64,000 nucleotides of DNA. Origin: Isoetes taiwanensis. Lineage: Eukaryota > Streptophyta > Lycopodiopsida > Isoetales > Isoetaceae. This document shows, in pieces, positions 21,637-34,221 of the stretch. Below the pieces are notes generated by a model, which was not told where the DNA came from, did not search any database, and saw nothing but the letters and a program-made list of their open reading frames with translations. The stretch's first letter is position 1. The number at the start of each line of letters is the position of its first letter. A program made the translations under genes and the position numbers. Location: NCBI GenBank assembly GCA_021234155.1, contig JAJEKV010000171.1:304978-368977 (forward strand), written 5' to 3'.

Positions 21637-24600
21637 TGAATCTTGCTTTGAATCTGAAGAACATGGCAATGCCCATGTCTGCCTTTTGGCTTGATCCATT
21701 TTTCTTCAATACATATTGCTCTGCATCTGCCACTGATACTCATTACTGCCAAATCCGGCAGACTTCAGGCAGCAGACCAAGACTTTGAATTAGGCTACAG
21801 AAGACCCCGGATGCTAGGTAGAGAAGCAGATTGCAGGAGAGCTTCTTAGTAAAACAAATTGAGCATGTTGGTTTGGAGATCGGCAGTGGCGCAGGGGAAT
21901 TGCCTTTCAGACGCATTCGGCTATATCCAGACAACCTTCTTCCAATGCCTTAATGCTTGCTCTTACTTGCAAGATTTTTACAGAGTTCTTAGGGCTTTGC
22001 AGACTTGATGTTTTGCCAGCAGCGAATCTGGAGGGTAATCCGATTTAGTTAATTATTGCGTGGAGACTGGCTTGAATTGAAAAAAGAACCAAAAAGAGTC
22101 TGATAGTAAGAATCCATACTAGTCATGTCCTGCATCCTACTACATGCACTATAGTACAACTACAATTGGGGGTTCAAATACTGTATTTTTAACCTTGTAT
22201 TTTGCACATCTTCAGTGATTTGGTACCAAAGAAATGCCCATTTCACACAAATCTCCTATATATATGGCCTCACTTCTGAATATTCTAGGAAATTCTCCAT
22301 ATTTGGAGTGATAATGGGTTCAACTTTTAATATTTTTGAACTAACCCCAAGCTTGACATTCACATCATTTTGAACACGCACCAAGTAGATAACAAGTCGT
22401 GAAAGAGAAATGTTCGCGGCCGCATCCAAGCTGAAATTTGAACATTGCAATGCCATTCAAGAGGCCTTTGGCCCTTCAAAGAACCGTCGTCCTTTTTTCA
22501 GCCATGCAAATGAACGAGGGAAAAAATGCCATTCAACTTGAACGGCTTCACAAATGTCACCCTTCAATTGAATGGCAAGTTTAAAAAAAAAAAAAAATCT
22601 AGTATATATTCTTATTATTTTTATAGTTTTTCTTTATCACAACTCATTTTATTCATGTATTTCTAGAAGACAAGGATGAAATAAAATCTCCAACTCAAGA
22701 AGAGTTTTTCCCCAACCCAATTGGATTATAATTAATGAGATACTACGAAATTAATACCACCCACACCAACCAACATTAAACATTTAAAAAAAAAAAATCT
22801 TGCAAAAATTGTTGACAAACGAACTGGCATTTTGCCGCTTCTTTCCAATTTCGCTCCATTGCTGATGATCTCGCTCTAGTTCTGCGGCCAGAGTTCCAGC
22901 GCTATACCAATGATAAATCCGAAATCTAGACCAGAGTCCAGAAGAAGGGTCTCTGACCAGATGTATCTCTGAAGAATGGGTCATAACTTAGACTGTAAAC
23001 TCGAAAGATTCGCCCAAACTCGGAGTCAGCTTGTGATCCATGTTCCAAACTCGATTTTGGAACTTGGATCAGACTTTAAGAAAAGGGTAATGAAATATAG
23101 AAATATAACTATATTATTGCCATCGATTCTTATTCTTCCTGATATGTAACTGTATTACTGTCGTTGAATCTTCTTCCTGATATGTTCTTCCAGCATCTTC
23201 TGTAGAATATGAACATGGATTCCGAAGGCAAAACTTGATAAAGGATGGTGATCAAGAATCTTTGAATCTGAAAACTCTTGAAATGTTGATGTTCTTATCA
23301 TTATCATGCATCGCCTGTCGTGGCAGATGCAGACTATGAGATGATCTATGCAAATTGGATGGATCATAAGCAATGCCACATGGTGCAATTGTAAACTTTG
23401 GACTAATCACTTTGAACACTAATATGAAGGCCTTTAAACTTTATGTGTGAAAAATATATGATGAAGCATTTTTGCTTTTGTATCGAAGATGTGCTTGTTT
23501 ATTGCAGCTTTAATGAATGGCTAAGAAAAAATTTAACCTTCAAAGGAATGGTATCTTGACAAAATTGCTATTCTACATGAATGACAACTCCAAAAGTTAC
23601 CCTTCAAAAAAATGGAGATACCACCATTCAATTTTAAGGCTTGGCCGCATCTATGCAAATCTCATAGATGATGTATAGCTTCAAGGTGTTTGTGAGGACA
23701 TTCTGGCATGGACCGGTGGGGTCCCGCGACCGGCGTTAGTCGGGAGCGGGTCACCGGCCATGCCAGAATGTCTGAACAAACACCTTGAAGCTACAATATG
23801 GTATTTGGGGAGCGATTTCGACGATTGTGGCGGCTATGGTGTTGGTGCGAGAGATCCTAGCTACGGTAGAGCACCATAACTTCTTGCTTGAGTTTTTTGG
23901 CGGTCTGCTCTCGCCCATCTTACGCCCTTTCGACTGGTTTCTAGGTTAAAGATCGGTCCAGTTCCTCGGTTAAAGATCTTGAGGCTTTATGCGTGGTTTT
24001 GTCGTAGCTAAGATTTTTCGTTTGCATCCTTTTCATGAAAGGAGATTAAAGCGTGGCTTGCAAAACTCCACCGAGATCTTTACGCAAAACAAAAATCCAG
24101 TGAGGCGGTGACAAACTTTTCTAAAAGGTAGAGACATCTATTGAAAGGCAAAGCAGGAAATGACAGATTAAAATAGCTTGGGCTCCTCTTTTTCTTGCTT
24201 AACTTCATGCAATACTAGCCATTTTACGAGGTGAAGAAGCTATAATTCAAGCTATGGCTGTCTTCCTCGAACGGGGCCCTGTCTTGGTCGAGCAGGGATA
24301 AAGCCACAATCATTTTTCTGAGGTCAAAAATCTATGATCTATGGATTCAAGCCACAGATTCAAGCTCTGGCCCTGTCTTGGTCTTAACAGGGTCGATTCA
24401 GGCTTGCTCTAGGGTCGATTCAGGCTTGGCTCTGCCCGAGAATGTGAGGATTGTTGGACCGGCAAGAAGCGGATGATGGCAAAAAGCAGGAGGATTAACC
24501 GGCTAGAAACCGGAGATGCGGAATGGTAGACTCAACTACCATTCTGCAACGGAATTGTCTGCCACGTGGCAGTACAAAATTAACCCAAGGCAAACAATAG

Positions 24601-24660
24601 TGACCCAAATACCATATTGTAATGTTTAAAATGTCTCTTGGATATAAAAAACGTAGATCT
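21637..24660. other. Region between MULE and thymidine kinase, no recognised gene
   Basis: A/T-rich sequence without a protein I recognise. Words such as CCATTCAA and CCCTTCAA recur at 22450-22570 and 23515-23640. A strong imperfect hairpin lies at 23674-23793 (listed separately). From about 23800 to 24550 the sequence is richer in G+C with no open frame of interest. The segment nearest 24660 is the likely distal promoter of the kinase gene. Confidence 0.5.
23674..23793. repeat. 120-base imperfect hairpin
   Basis: The left arm from 23674 (TAGCTTCAAGGTGTTTGTGA then GGACATTCTGGCATGG) pairs with the inverted right arm ending at 23793, with about three mismatches over the 36-base outer stem. The stem continues partly through ACCGG/CCGGT to a loop rich in G and C. 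It could be a small fold-back element or a small-RNA precursor. No flanking duplication was identified. Confidence 0.75.
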
Positions 24661-24687
24661 CTTGCCGGGTCATCATGCTAATTCAAA

Positions 24688-24718
24688 ATTCCCGCTAGTT
24701 TTTTATTCCTTATAAAAC
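24688..24718 (+). promoter_or_regulatory. Thymidine kinase core promoter: E2F-like site and TATA box
   Basis: ATTCCCGC at 24688-24695 fits the plant E2F consensus (WTTSSCSS), and TATAAAAC follows at 24711-24718, about 120 bases before the ATG. Thymidine kinase is a classic S-phase gene under E2F control, so the combination is plausible. Use of the site here is inferred. Confidence 0.55.
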
Positions 24719-24837
24719 TGGCACTCCACCACAATAATGCGACCACTATTTCCCAAGTGAGCTCTTTTATTTCATAGTTGGGCTTCGTTCTTTAGCACAA
24801 GAATCTCTTTATGTTCTATCTCTAGAGTGTTTCTTCC

Positions 24838-26094
24838 ATGAGCATTATGGGCAGATCTAGATTGCAGTGCATTAACAAGGAAGCAAATTGTAGAGATCCG
24901 GCATCCACAACAGGGGATGTAAACAGGGAAAAATGGAATGGCCGTCTACATAAAATTACGCCTCGGATCTGTGGAGAGATACATCTCATTCTTGGCCCCA
25001 TGTTTGCAGGAAAGACCACGGCTTTGCTGAAAAGAATGGAGGTTGAAATGCAGGCTGGCAGGTTTGCACATCTTTACCATAGACTAAATGTTGCTAGTTT
25101 CTTGATTAATTTATCAGATCTCAGCCACAGCAGTTCTGCATTTGATGAATTTTTTTTGAGTTTAGAAGAGAGCTATTTGTCCATTTCAGGGTCTTTAGAG
25201 GCCCTTTCCACATTCTTGAATCCAAGAATCTTCTCTTTTTTTCTTCTTTCAATAATTATTGAACTCATTCTTGTAGGAAAGTTATGGTGGTGAAGTCAGA
25301 TAAGGATAACCGTTATGGGTTGTCTGCAGTGGTGTCACATGATGGGCTAAAACTGCCCTGTAAAGCTATATCTTGTCTTGAAAAGTTCAAATCTGACATG
25401 GGAGATCAATACAATGAGGTGATTCATATTTTTGCAATATGTCATGCCAGTTGTTTTCTAGTAACAAATTGTTATGCATTTCAAGAAGTTCATTTTTTTT
25501 AGTTTGTCCAGGATAAGAAGCGAAATGGCAAAAATATTGCTCCCAATTAATATAGTCTAAGCTAAGGAATCTGTGACAGTTGCTCATTTCATGCACTATT
25601 GTTAGGAAGAATGTTTTATGTCCATTTAACAGTTTGATTTAACATGTGTGCCCTTCTGTCCTTTCTGATAACAGATTTTGTTCATGATGCAGATAGATGT
25701 GATAGGCATCGATGAGGCTCAATTTTTTGTAGATCTTTTAAGTTTTTGTAAAGCAGCTGCAGATTTGGATGGAAAGACTATTTTTATTGCTGGTCTTGAT
25801 GGGGACTTCTTGAGGTACATGACCTTGTAAAAGATGTTATCTATAAGCAAACTTTCAAAGTGACTCTATTGTGGCCATGTGATTTTTATCAGGCGTGGCT
25901 TTGGCTCAGCTTTGGACTTGATTCCAATTGCAGATAGTGTTACAAAACTGTTATCAAGGTGTCAAATATGTGGAAGACCTGCAGCTTTCACCTTTAGAAA
26001 GACATGTGAAGAAAGAAGAGAGCTTATTGGGGGAGCTGATGTTTATATGCCTGTTTGTAGGCAGCATTATATAAATGGCCATAAAAGCGCTTGA
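24838..26094 (+). CDS. Thymidine kinase (TK1 type), four exons
   Basis: The enzyme phosphorylates thymidine with ATP in the dTTP salvage pathway. Exons are 24838-25061, 25277-25418, 25693-25814 and 25893-26094, each bounded by GT/AG. They sum to 690 bases, giving 229 residues plus TGA. The P-loop GPMFAGKT is at residues 53-60; DEAQFF at 129-134 includes the likely catalytic glutamate 130; GLDGDF is at 156-161; zinc ligands are C186, C189 (CQIC), C218 and H221 (CRQH). The first ~44 residues precede the conserved core and could be a short targeting or regulatory extension; no clear transit peptide is seen. An upstream ATG at 24811 is followed by a stop after four codons. All key residues are present. 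The C-terminus after [12 protein letters not shown] is slightly short for a plant enzyme. Confidence 0.95.
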
Positions 26095-26185
26095 TTACAA
26101 ATACTATTAACGCAGACCTGGCCAGCTTAAAATGCCTTCTGTAATATCCTTGAGCTTTGAATGTGAATTGGCATTCTCTGAATAG

Positions 26186-26299
26186 GATGGTCTCCCTAAG
26201 ACAATTGCTCAAAGGGGACATCGAATGTTGCAGCTTCTTCATAATCCTTCTCCTTCTGCTGTGAGAACAAAGAATGGAGCAAATACAATGAGAAAATAG
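26186..26299 (+). other. Open segment in thymidine kinase 3' region (possible 3' UTR or alternative last exon)
   Basis: After CTGAATAG, an open frame of 37 codons (DGLPKTIAQRGHRMLQLLHN then PSPSAV...) runs to a TAG at 26297-26299. The AG before it could be a splice acceptor, but no fitting GT donor is evident in exon 4 before its stop. Simple 3' untranslated sequence is the more economical reading. Confidence 0.3.
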
Positions 26300-26793
26300 T
26301 GCCTAATCTAAGCTTTGGCTGTTGTAAAATAATTTCTCAGCATTTGGAGGTCAATTACATATGTTATGGACTTGGATGCCACGTTATGCTATAAGGCAAT
26401 GTTTTTTAATATGTAATACTGACCATGTTATCTCTAGCAAATGAATTGTTGGGGTTTGAAATAAGGTTGGAGGAAAGGGACTAGGCACCAAGGAACGGAA
26501 CAATATTCGATCCATCTACTATGCCTTTATTTTGCTCTTGGAGTTGGATTTTTTTTTTTTCTGCCTAATAAAAAACTAGCATTAAGGGAGGCTTGGGGCA
26601 AAGGTTTGGAGCTGAAGAAGAATGAAGAATAGAAAAGATAGTTGAAAGAGAGTAGGAGGGAAGCTTGAATGATCTAGTTGCACTTTGAAGAGAAGGTTTA
26701 GGAGAGCATCAGACATTGGGATAGGTTATAAACATTGTAGATGCATTAGTAAAAGAAAATTATTTGAAATTTTATTTAGATATCTCATCATAT
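26300..26793. other. 3' flank of thymidine kinase, no gene
   Basis: A/T-rich sequence. AATAAAAAACTAG at ~26566 resembles a polyadenylation context, but it is not certain to belong to the kinase transcript. Confidence 0.3.
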
Positions 26794-28858
26794 CATGATC
26801 TCTTGAAGGAAAAAATTGCATCCTAAAGAACATAGTTTGAGTTATCTTCTACATGTGAGTTTGTGAAGTTGGAGTCAGTCATAATCTTCTTGGACCTGAA
26901 TCCCTCAACCTATTGTTGTACATGGTTGTACTGTCTGCTCAACATCTTTAATCTTCATGTCTAGTACAACTTATGCTAATAGAGGTAACAAAAGACAAAA
27001 CATTGCAATTGCAATACAAATGAAACCAATAAGACATTTTACTTTAAGATCAAATACAGCCTGTTCTCGCAGGCTAAATTTCAGAAACAGTTAAGATCAT
27101 ACCAATATGTTGGAGTGGCATTTGAAATAAAAGAGGACGTGTACATTGTGTGCAGTATGCAATCTCGAGATGAATTGAGAACGTGCAATGACTGACATTC
27201 ACTTGTGGAAATGAGAAATGCATCAAGTATAGTGAGTAGGTTGCAAATATATCACATGCAATATAAAAGGGCATGTAAGATAATTGCAGGACAACTTTGA
27301 TATATGTAAAGATACACTCCTAGTTAAGGAGCCCATTACTTCAATGCCCAGTCCCAATAGTAATGAAAAGTAACGGTGAATAAATTGCTCACGAAGATAG
27401 TTGTTGAAGGTGGTAAAAAAGTCTAAAATTATAATTCTCATCTTTCATTTTGTCATGTAAGGCCTGGTTTTCTATAATCTATGATACAAAGGTAGAATCA
27501 TTTTAATAAGGTTTCAAAAGAAATCCTGAATGCTCTTAATAAAAGAACTATTATAGCATTTCATACTTACCATAATTCCAAAAATTACAAAGCCCCTAAC
27601 CTTCGTGAGTCAGAAGCACTTCATTTGAATGTATGTACCATGCAATCCAACAGTATATGAGAAAATGTATTGTCATTACAAATAGACGATAAGTTATATT
27701 TTAAGCAAACTTTAATGAATCATGCCTTGGTTTTGTATGCAAGAGGAAACAACATCTAGAGAAGAAATACCAATAGCAGCATTAAATGTATCTTAATTGG
27801 AATCTAATCAAGTTGCATCAACGTCTAAACAAGACAACATTTCATCTTTGTAGCTGTTCTAATTGCAAAAAGCCGCCTGCAATATTTGTTATTGGATAAG
27901 GAATTAATTCTTTGCTCATGATCATCTTTGTCGAAAACTGTACCCTAGAATTTTTCTATGTTTTCCATCTATCTGGTACATTCACATGTTGAAGCTTTAT
28001 CTAGAGCAGATGATGTAACCAAAATGTTGAAAAAAATGCATTATTGGAAGATCTTGGAAATTAGACTGAAGCCACTCTATCTCCAGCATGTTTAGCAAAA
28101 CATAAACTAGTAAGTCTTGCACGGATAGGAAGTTGTTAAATGATATTCAATATCCAGTTTGAGCAACTTAGAAGAACATTTTGCCATTATGATTTAGCAA
28201 ATGCATTGCTATCAAAGTCAAGAAATAGTAATAATATAATCCACAAACCAAAACATACGAAGTAGAAGAATATTAAGCCATTACAATTTAGCATTGCGCA
28301 TCTATCCAATTCAAGGGAATCTATTTTGGAGGGGGAGGGGGGAGGGAGGGGGGTTCAATTTGAATGGTGCTAACTTCAAGGTCACCATAGGAACATCCCT
28401 ACATGCATAGATTTGCAATGCTTGGTTACAAGGAATTTATTGCATATATAAATGTAGAATACAGTAAGTATTCTAAAACATCAAGAAATTGTCTAGATCT
28501 ACAGAATAATCAGATTTAACTGCAACAAGACACATGCCTTTGGGCACATGGGAGATACTTCCATTAGATGAAAGAGGTTTCATCAGGTAGTATATGAGGT
28601 AAAATAGTAGCAAGTTTAACTGTAGAGAAAGACACCTGTAAAACCACAATCACTCAATTTAGAATGCACTTCAAGCAGGCAGATCTGTTGTAACAACTGT
28701 TAATACCTCCATTTGGTTGCAGATTGTAAGAAGTGCTGCCATATACGAGTGTTTATTCGGCCCTTTTGAATATAGATGGGTGACATCTATCTACTAAGTT
28801 CCAAAAATGAAACGCTAATTGACATTTGAGACACGTTAGCAAGCTTAATCCATTTTGG
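26794..28858. repeat. ~2 kb duplicated block, copy A
   Basis: This block aligns with 30354-32354 in the same orientation from CTCTTGAAG...AAAAATTGCATCC to AAGCTT(A/G)ATCCATTTTGG, at about 90% identity by eye. Copy A has an extra ~95 bases (about 27894-27987) and a GGAGGGGGGAGGGAGGGGGG tract at ~28330-28352. It lacks ~50 bases found in copy B near 30720-30770. No intact gene is present. AGGCTAAATTTCAGAAACAG at 27070 follows a CTCGCAG that looks like a splice acceptor, so an old exon is possible. Confidence 0.9.
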
Positions 28859-29025
28859 TCGTATCAAGACTAGAATAGAATAAAACAGAATAGAGTTTCT
28901 ATCGTCCATGGAAACAGTCGACCTATGGAACCCAAAAAGGAGGCACACCAAACATAATCTTGTTTAGGGTTAAAAACCCAGCCAGAAGGGTTTTGGAGAA
29001 AAAGTAGCGGGGAATAAGAGTGATG

Positions 29026-29774
29026 TCAAAGCGTAGAGGCATCTATCATAAGAAAGAAATATGTACATATATCGGTGAGTGTGCGAGGACCAAGCCGATC
29101 CGGCAATCCATGACCCCTTGAAAGTATGATCCGGCAGATTTGCAGGGGCGTGCTCAATATCTCATCAGGGGCGGCAGGTAGGACTAGCTTAGCATAGCGT
29201 GTCCGAATGTCATCATATGTCGGACAGCTCTGAAGGGTGTGGCATTCGTCTTCCACCGCTCCAACTTGACAGTGTTGACAAAGCCTCTCCTGACGTAGCT
29301 CCCCAATCCATCTCCCCATCTCAATTTGGAGATGGTATGCACCTGTGTGGATAGAGGCAATGGATCTGCACTTTTTCATGGGTAGATGAGTGCGCATGTA
29401 GCATTGGGGACCCCGCTCCAGCATGGGGTTTATATGTCGTTGGTAATGTGACGACTTCACCTGCTCAAGGGTGCTGGCATCCCATAGCTTGCTGAGGAAG
29501 CATGTATCAAGGTACTGTCTAAGGCTGGGACAGTCCACCTCCGCTTGCACTCGGGTGCACCTGTGCTCCTGCACATTCCATCTGGCCAGCCATCTTTTTC
29601 CACCAGCAGGCCTTTAGACATTGAGGGCCCATTGCCATGGTATAAGCGAGGTTAAGGAGGCGAGTATCATCCATACTGACCATCTTCTGGAAGTAGATAA
29701 TGTGTCTGTCAAAGGCCCCCCTCTGAAGAGGCAAGAAGCTTGCTCCTGCGACAGTATCTGATATGGAATGCATT
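29026..29774 (-). pseudogene. LINE 3' fragment (C-terminal domain of RT protein)
   Basis: Read on the minus strand, two overlapping frames (29773-29519 and 29574-29026) give FLPLQRGAFDRHIIYFQKMV... MDDTRLLNLAY, then RSIASIHTGAYHLQIEMGRW and the cysteine motif CQHCQVGAVEDECHTLQSC, ending at a stop near 29026. It matches the layout of LINE-A's 3' half but is clearly a different subfamily. The upstream RT is absent, consistent with 5' truncation. It sits between the two copies of the duplicated block. Confidence 0.85.
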
Positions 29775-29789
29775 TCTTATACTTTGTTG

Positions 29790-30353
29790 ATAAAACCTAC
29801 ATTTGAACTAAAAAATAGTCGTAAAAGAAAACAATCAATAACAAGTCTAATGGATAAACATCATCCAAAATTGAACAAATCAACCCTCTTGATGTTATTA
29901 CCCCATTTCCATTTTAGACAACTATTCTTGCAGCTCTTTAATTTCTAACAAATCATTTTTAAACAAACTTAAAAATTGGATATCTCTTCTTCCAATAAGA
30001 AAATGTAATAACTTTCTAGTTCTGGTCAGAATGTATCAGTTTTCAGGATTGTGACCCTAAGGATCATGTTGCACAACCCAATTGCAAAGCTAATGCCAGA
30101 TAATTAACTGAAACTAATGCTAATGGGTCACCAATATTTTCCCTTTCACTATCATATTCAATACTAATATAGGAAAACATTATCTTAAAAACACATAGTT
30201 CAATTATAGAAGATTGTTGAGCTTTCATCTCATTCTATGCATTAAAGCTATAATAATGTCTCCTTTGGAGGTAAAGGAGCTTTGTTCTGCATTCATATTG
30301 TAAGCAATATCTTAAGATGAAGCATATTCTAGTTCTATGTTAAAGTGTCCTAG
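29790..30353. other. Spacer between LINE fragment and duplicate copy B, no gene
   Basis: A/T-rich; no feature beyond a short open stretch (29763-29948) without recognisable content. Confidence 0.4.
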
Positions 30354-32354
30354 CATGGTCTCTTGAAGAAAAAAATTGCATCCTAAAGAACATAGATCGA
30401 GTTACCTTCTACATGCGAGTTTGTGAAGCTGGAATCAGTCGTACTCATCCTGGACCTGAATCCCTTAACCTATTGTTGTGCATGGTTGTAGTGTCTGCTC
30501 AACATCTTTAGTCTTCATGTTTAGTACAACTTATGCTAATAGAGGTAACAAAAGACAGAACGTTGCAATTGCAATACATATGAAACCAATATGACATTTT
30601 ACTTTAAGATCAAATATAGTCTGTTCTCGCAGGCTAAATTTCAGAAACAGTTAAGATCATACCAATATGTTGGAGTGGCATTTGAAACAAAAGAGGACGT
30701 GTACATTGTGTGCAGTATGGAGCTTGTCAAGGATAAAAAATGTCTTCAAAAAAACATTAGAATGAAGAGCTCGAGATGAATTGAGAACTTGCAATGACTG
30801 ACATTCATTTGTGGAGATGTGGACAAGAAATGCATCAAGTATAGTGAGTAGGTTGCAAATATAGCACATGCAATATAAATGGGCATGTAAGATAATTGCA
30901 GAACAACTTTGATATATGTAAAGATACACTCCTAGTTAACGAGCCCATTACTTCAATGCTCAGCTCCCAATAGTAATGAAAAGTAACGGAGAATAAATTG
31001 GTCTTTTAAGATAGTTGTTGAAGGTGGTAAAAAAGTCTAAAATTATAATTCTCATCTTTGATTTTGTCATGTAAGGCCTGGTTTTCTATCCTCCAAAAGA
31101 TAATCTAGAATACAAAGCTAGAATTATTTTCATGAGGTTTCAGAAGAAATCCTGGATGTTTTTTCTCATAATAAAACAAACTATTATATCATTTCATACT
31201 TACCATAATTCCGAAAATTACAAAGCCCTAACCTTCAGAGCTGCGAAGCACTCGCTGAATGTGTGTACCATGCAATCCAACAATATTTGAGAAAATATAT
31301 TTTCATTACAAATAGATGATACGTTAAATTTTAAGCAAACTTTAATGAATCATGCCTTGGGTTGCTATGCAAGAGAAAACAACATCTAGAGAAGAAATGC
31401 CAATAGCAACATTAAATGTATCTTAATTGGAATCTAATCTGTTTGCATCAACGTCTAAGCAAGACAGCATTTCATCTTTGTAGCTATTCTAATTGCAAAG
31501 AGCAGCCTGCAATATTTGTTATTGGCTTCAGTCTAATTTCCAAGATCTTCCAACAATGCATTTTCTTAACATTTTGGTTACGTCATCTGCTCTAGATAAA
31601 GCTTCAACACCCTTTCTCGATCATGTTTAGCAGAGCATAAAATAGTAAGTCTTTTTGGATAGGATAGGTTTTGTTAAATGACATTCAATATCCAGTTTGA
31701 GCAACCTAGAAGAGCATTTTTTAGCAAATGCATTGTTATCAAAGTCAAGAAATTGTAATAATATAATCCACAAACCAAAACATATTAAGCCATTACAATT
31801 TAGCATTGCACATCTATCAATCAAGGAAATCTATAAAAAGGAAGAAGGCGTCAATTTGAATGGTGCTAACTTCAAGTTCACCATAGGAACATCCCTACAA
31901 TAGAATTGCAATGCTTGGTTACAAGGAATTTGCTGCATATATAAATGCAGAATACAACGGGTATTCTAAAACATCAAGCAATTGTCTAAATCTACAGAAT
32001 AATCAATCAGATTTAACTGCAACAAGGCATATGCCTTTGGGCACATGGCAGATACTTCCACTAGATGAAAGAGGTTTCATCAGGTAGTATATGAGGTAAA
32101 AAGTTGGCAAGTTTAACTGTAGAGAAAGACACATGTAAAACCACACTCACTCAATCTAGAATGCACTTCAAGCAGGCAGATCTGTTTAACAACTGTTAAT
32201 ACCTCCATTTGATTGCAGATAGTAAGAAGTGCTACTATACACGAGTCTTTATTCAGCCCTTTTGGGTATAGATGGGTGACATCTATCTACTAAGTTCCAA
32301 AAGTGAAACGCTAATTGACATTTGAGACATGTTAGCAAGCTTGATCCATTTTGG
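30354..32354. repeat. ~2 kb duplicated block, copy B
   Basis: The partner of 26794-28858. An 85-base part at 31524-31608 is inverted relative to copy A (27988-28073). The open stretch at 30591-30779 (AKFQKQLRSYQYVGVAFETK then EDVYIVCSMELV) follows CTCGCAG and may be a relic exon. Its reading is partly shared by copy A, which lacks the ELVKDKK end. Confidence 0.9.
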
Positions 32355-33340
32355 AAATTGCCCATTCCCAGAACATAAGCAAATTGTTGATTCGTCCCAT
32401 ATAGAAAGCTTTGAAGGAAGAAAACGACTTGCTAGAGAAATTTGAATTGCAATCTATCATGGCCATCACAAGAAGAAATTGCAATAAGATACGCCATCCA
32501 ACAGAGAAGAGAATAAAAAGAGGGACTCAAGTCTTGCACATCTTCGAGATTTTAACGAGAAATAATTCTCGCTTGATAACAGATTCTCAACACCGCCCTC
32601 AGCAACCCCGGGACACTCCGACAATGGTGGATGTTCTGCCATATAAACTATTTAGTCCTCAAAAACCATTGTTGGACGAGAATAATAGACTTGATATTGC
32701 AGGAATCTTTAGTCCTCAATAGCCAATGCCAGAGATCAGGTCTAACACATTTACCTTCCAAGATGGGGAGGATCTGCAAAGTGCTCTAGACCTGCAAGTT
32801 CAATGATTTTTGCCTACATTTTGTTATTAGTTACAAACTATTCATTTTGAGAAAGGGATGACAACCACACGTATGACTGTGTCTATTGTGACATGGATAC
32901 AATTGTTATAGTTAATAAAGGCCTTAGTCCCTGACACGGACATTAGATTCGGGGTTACCGCTACAAATTGAAGCGTTGTGTGGAGGAGAGTGCATACATT
33001 GGAAAGGGAATATGTTGAGGTGGGGAATGGGAGACATCTCCACATTCTCGAAAGTGGAGGAGGCGCAACATCAAGCTAAGCGCATAACACAAGCAAGGCT
33101 GCCTCGGTGTTTCTTTGCTACCGGGACCTCAAACTTGTTTATTATATGGGTTGAAGAGGCAAAGACCAATGCCCATTTAGATGTGGATGAGGCTTTGCAT
33201 TTTTTTCACTAAAATCATGCATGTAAAGGTTCTTTGGAGTTGTCTCTGCTACTCAGGTGGGAGTAGCAAGACCTTATCATCCTCGACTTCTTTTGATTCA
33301 ATTTCAAGGTGCTCTCAGCCGCTAACATGTTCTTCAGCAT
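32355..33340. other. Unassigned stretch with a 103-codon open frame
   Basis: 32411-32722 (+) is open for 103 codons (MKEENDLLEKFELQSIMAIT...), hydrophilic and basic, family not recognised. Codon use and neighbours give no support for a real gene. The rest shows nothing. Confidence 0.3.
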
Positions 33341-33712
33341 GGCAACCATCTCAGGGATACTAGCTTCTCAGTACAGGAGAACCTCTCCCCTCTTCAATTG
33401 TATAATCGTTAGGAAGAACTCTGCAAGGTGAGGGCAATCTGCCTTCAAAAGAAATGGTTGATGTACAGAGAAGGCGCAACAATCATTTTAGATCAATAGC
33501 ACCTTCTTTTCCAGTCAATGCATGCATATGCCCCTTCTCGCCTAACAATCTTAGGTTTCCATCGACATGCTTTTGCATGCGAGACCACCTTACATCCAAT
33601 GAATCTCAAGTTTATATTAACATGCAAAGGTCCTTCTAACCAGTCATTTCACATGCATTTATTTTTCCTTTGTTCTATATTACTCCTTTCTTCTTGTCGC
33701 CTCCCTTTTGAG
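33341..33712. repeat. Direct repeat flanking the L1 LINE, copy 1
   Basis: It aligns with 42827-43215 in the same orientation, starting GGCAACCATCTC(A/G)GGGATACT and including TTAGGTTTCCAT(C/G)GACATGC and ATTACTCCTTTCTTC, with many small indels. It lies about 110-480 bases left of the LINE. It is probably part of an older dispersed repeat family. Confidence 0.8.
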
Positions 33713-33836
33713 TTGTTCAAGACCGCATGCTTTTTTGGCCACATACAACATACAGAAGATGAAGAAGGCATGAATTTGAGTAGATTGCATCAGCATGTAT
33801 ATGCTTACTTTCTTTTGTGGCCACATAGGTCTTCCC

Positions 33837-33837
33837 T

Positions 33838-33863
<26 letters not shown>
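33837..33863 (-). repeat. Poly-A tail of the L1 LINE (T27 on + strand)
   Basis: Uninterrupted run of 27 T residues marking the 3' end of the minus-strand LINE. Confidence 0.9.
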
Positions 33864-33868
<5 letters not shown>

Positions 33869-34221
33869 TAAGAATTGGTTTTTCCATTACTCAAGAAAAA
33901 TAGTACATGGTTGATCTGCTAAACATAGCATAGATCACTGAAACAAAATGTCCCTAGATTGTGTCCATCACCATGAGGTATTTGGAATGGAGGACTAGTC
34001 AAAAATGTAATCAGACTTACGACTTGACACATTAATAAGTCAGAATTAACAATTACTTGATCTTTTGATGAAGGGAAAAGAGTCACGACCCCAGCAAATT
34101 TCTGTAATTACCTGTATTAGCTAAAACCAAAACAAGATTAGGAGGCAAGGTTGAGCAAAGGATGTTCAGGCAGATGAGAAAACAATCGAAGTTCCAATAT
34201 AGGCTTAGGATATTGGTAGGT

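Noticed and set aside
26186-26299. A fifth thymidine kinase exon
   Set aside because: No donor before the exon 4 stop fits. The four-exon model already gives a complete enzyme, so it is listed only as a possible 3' UTR segment.
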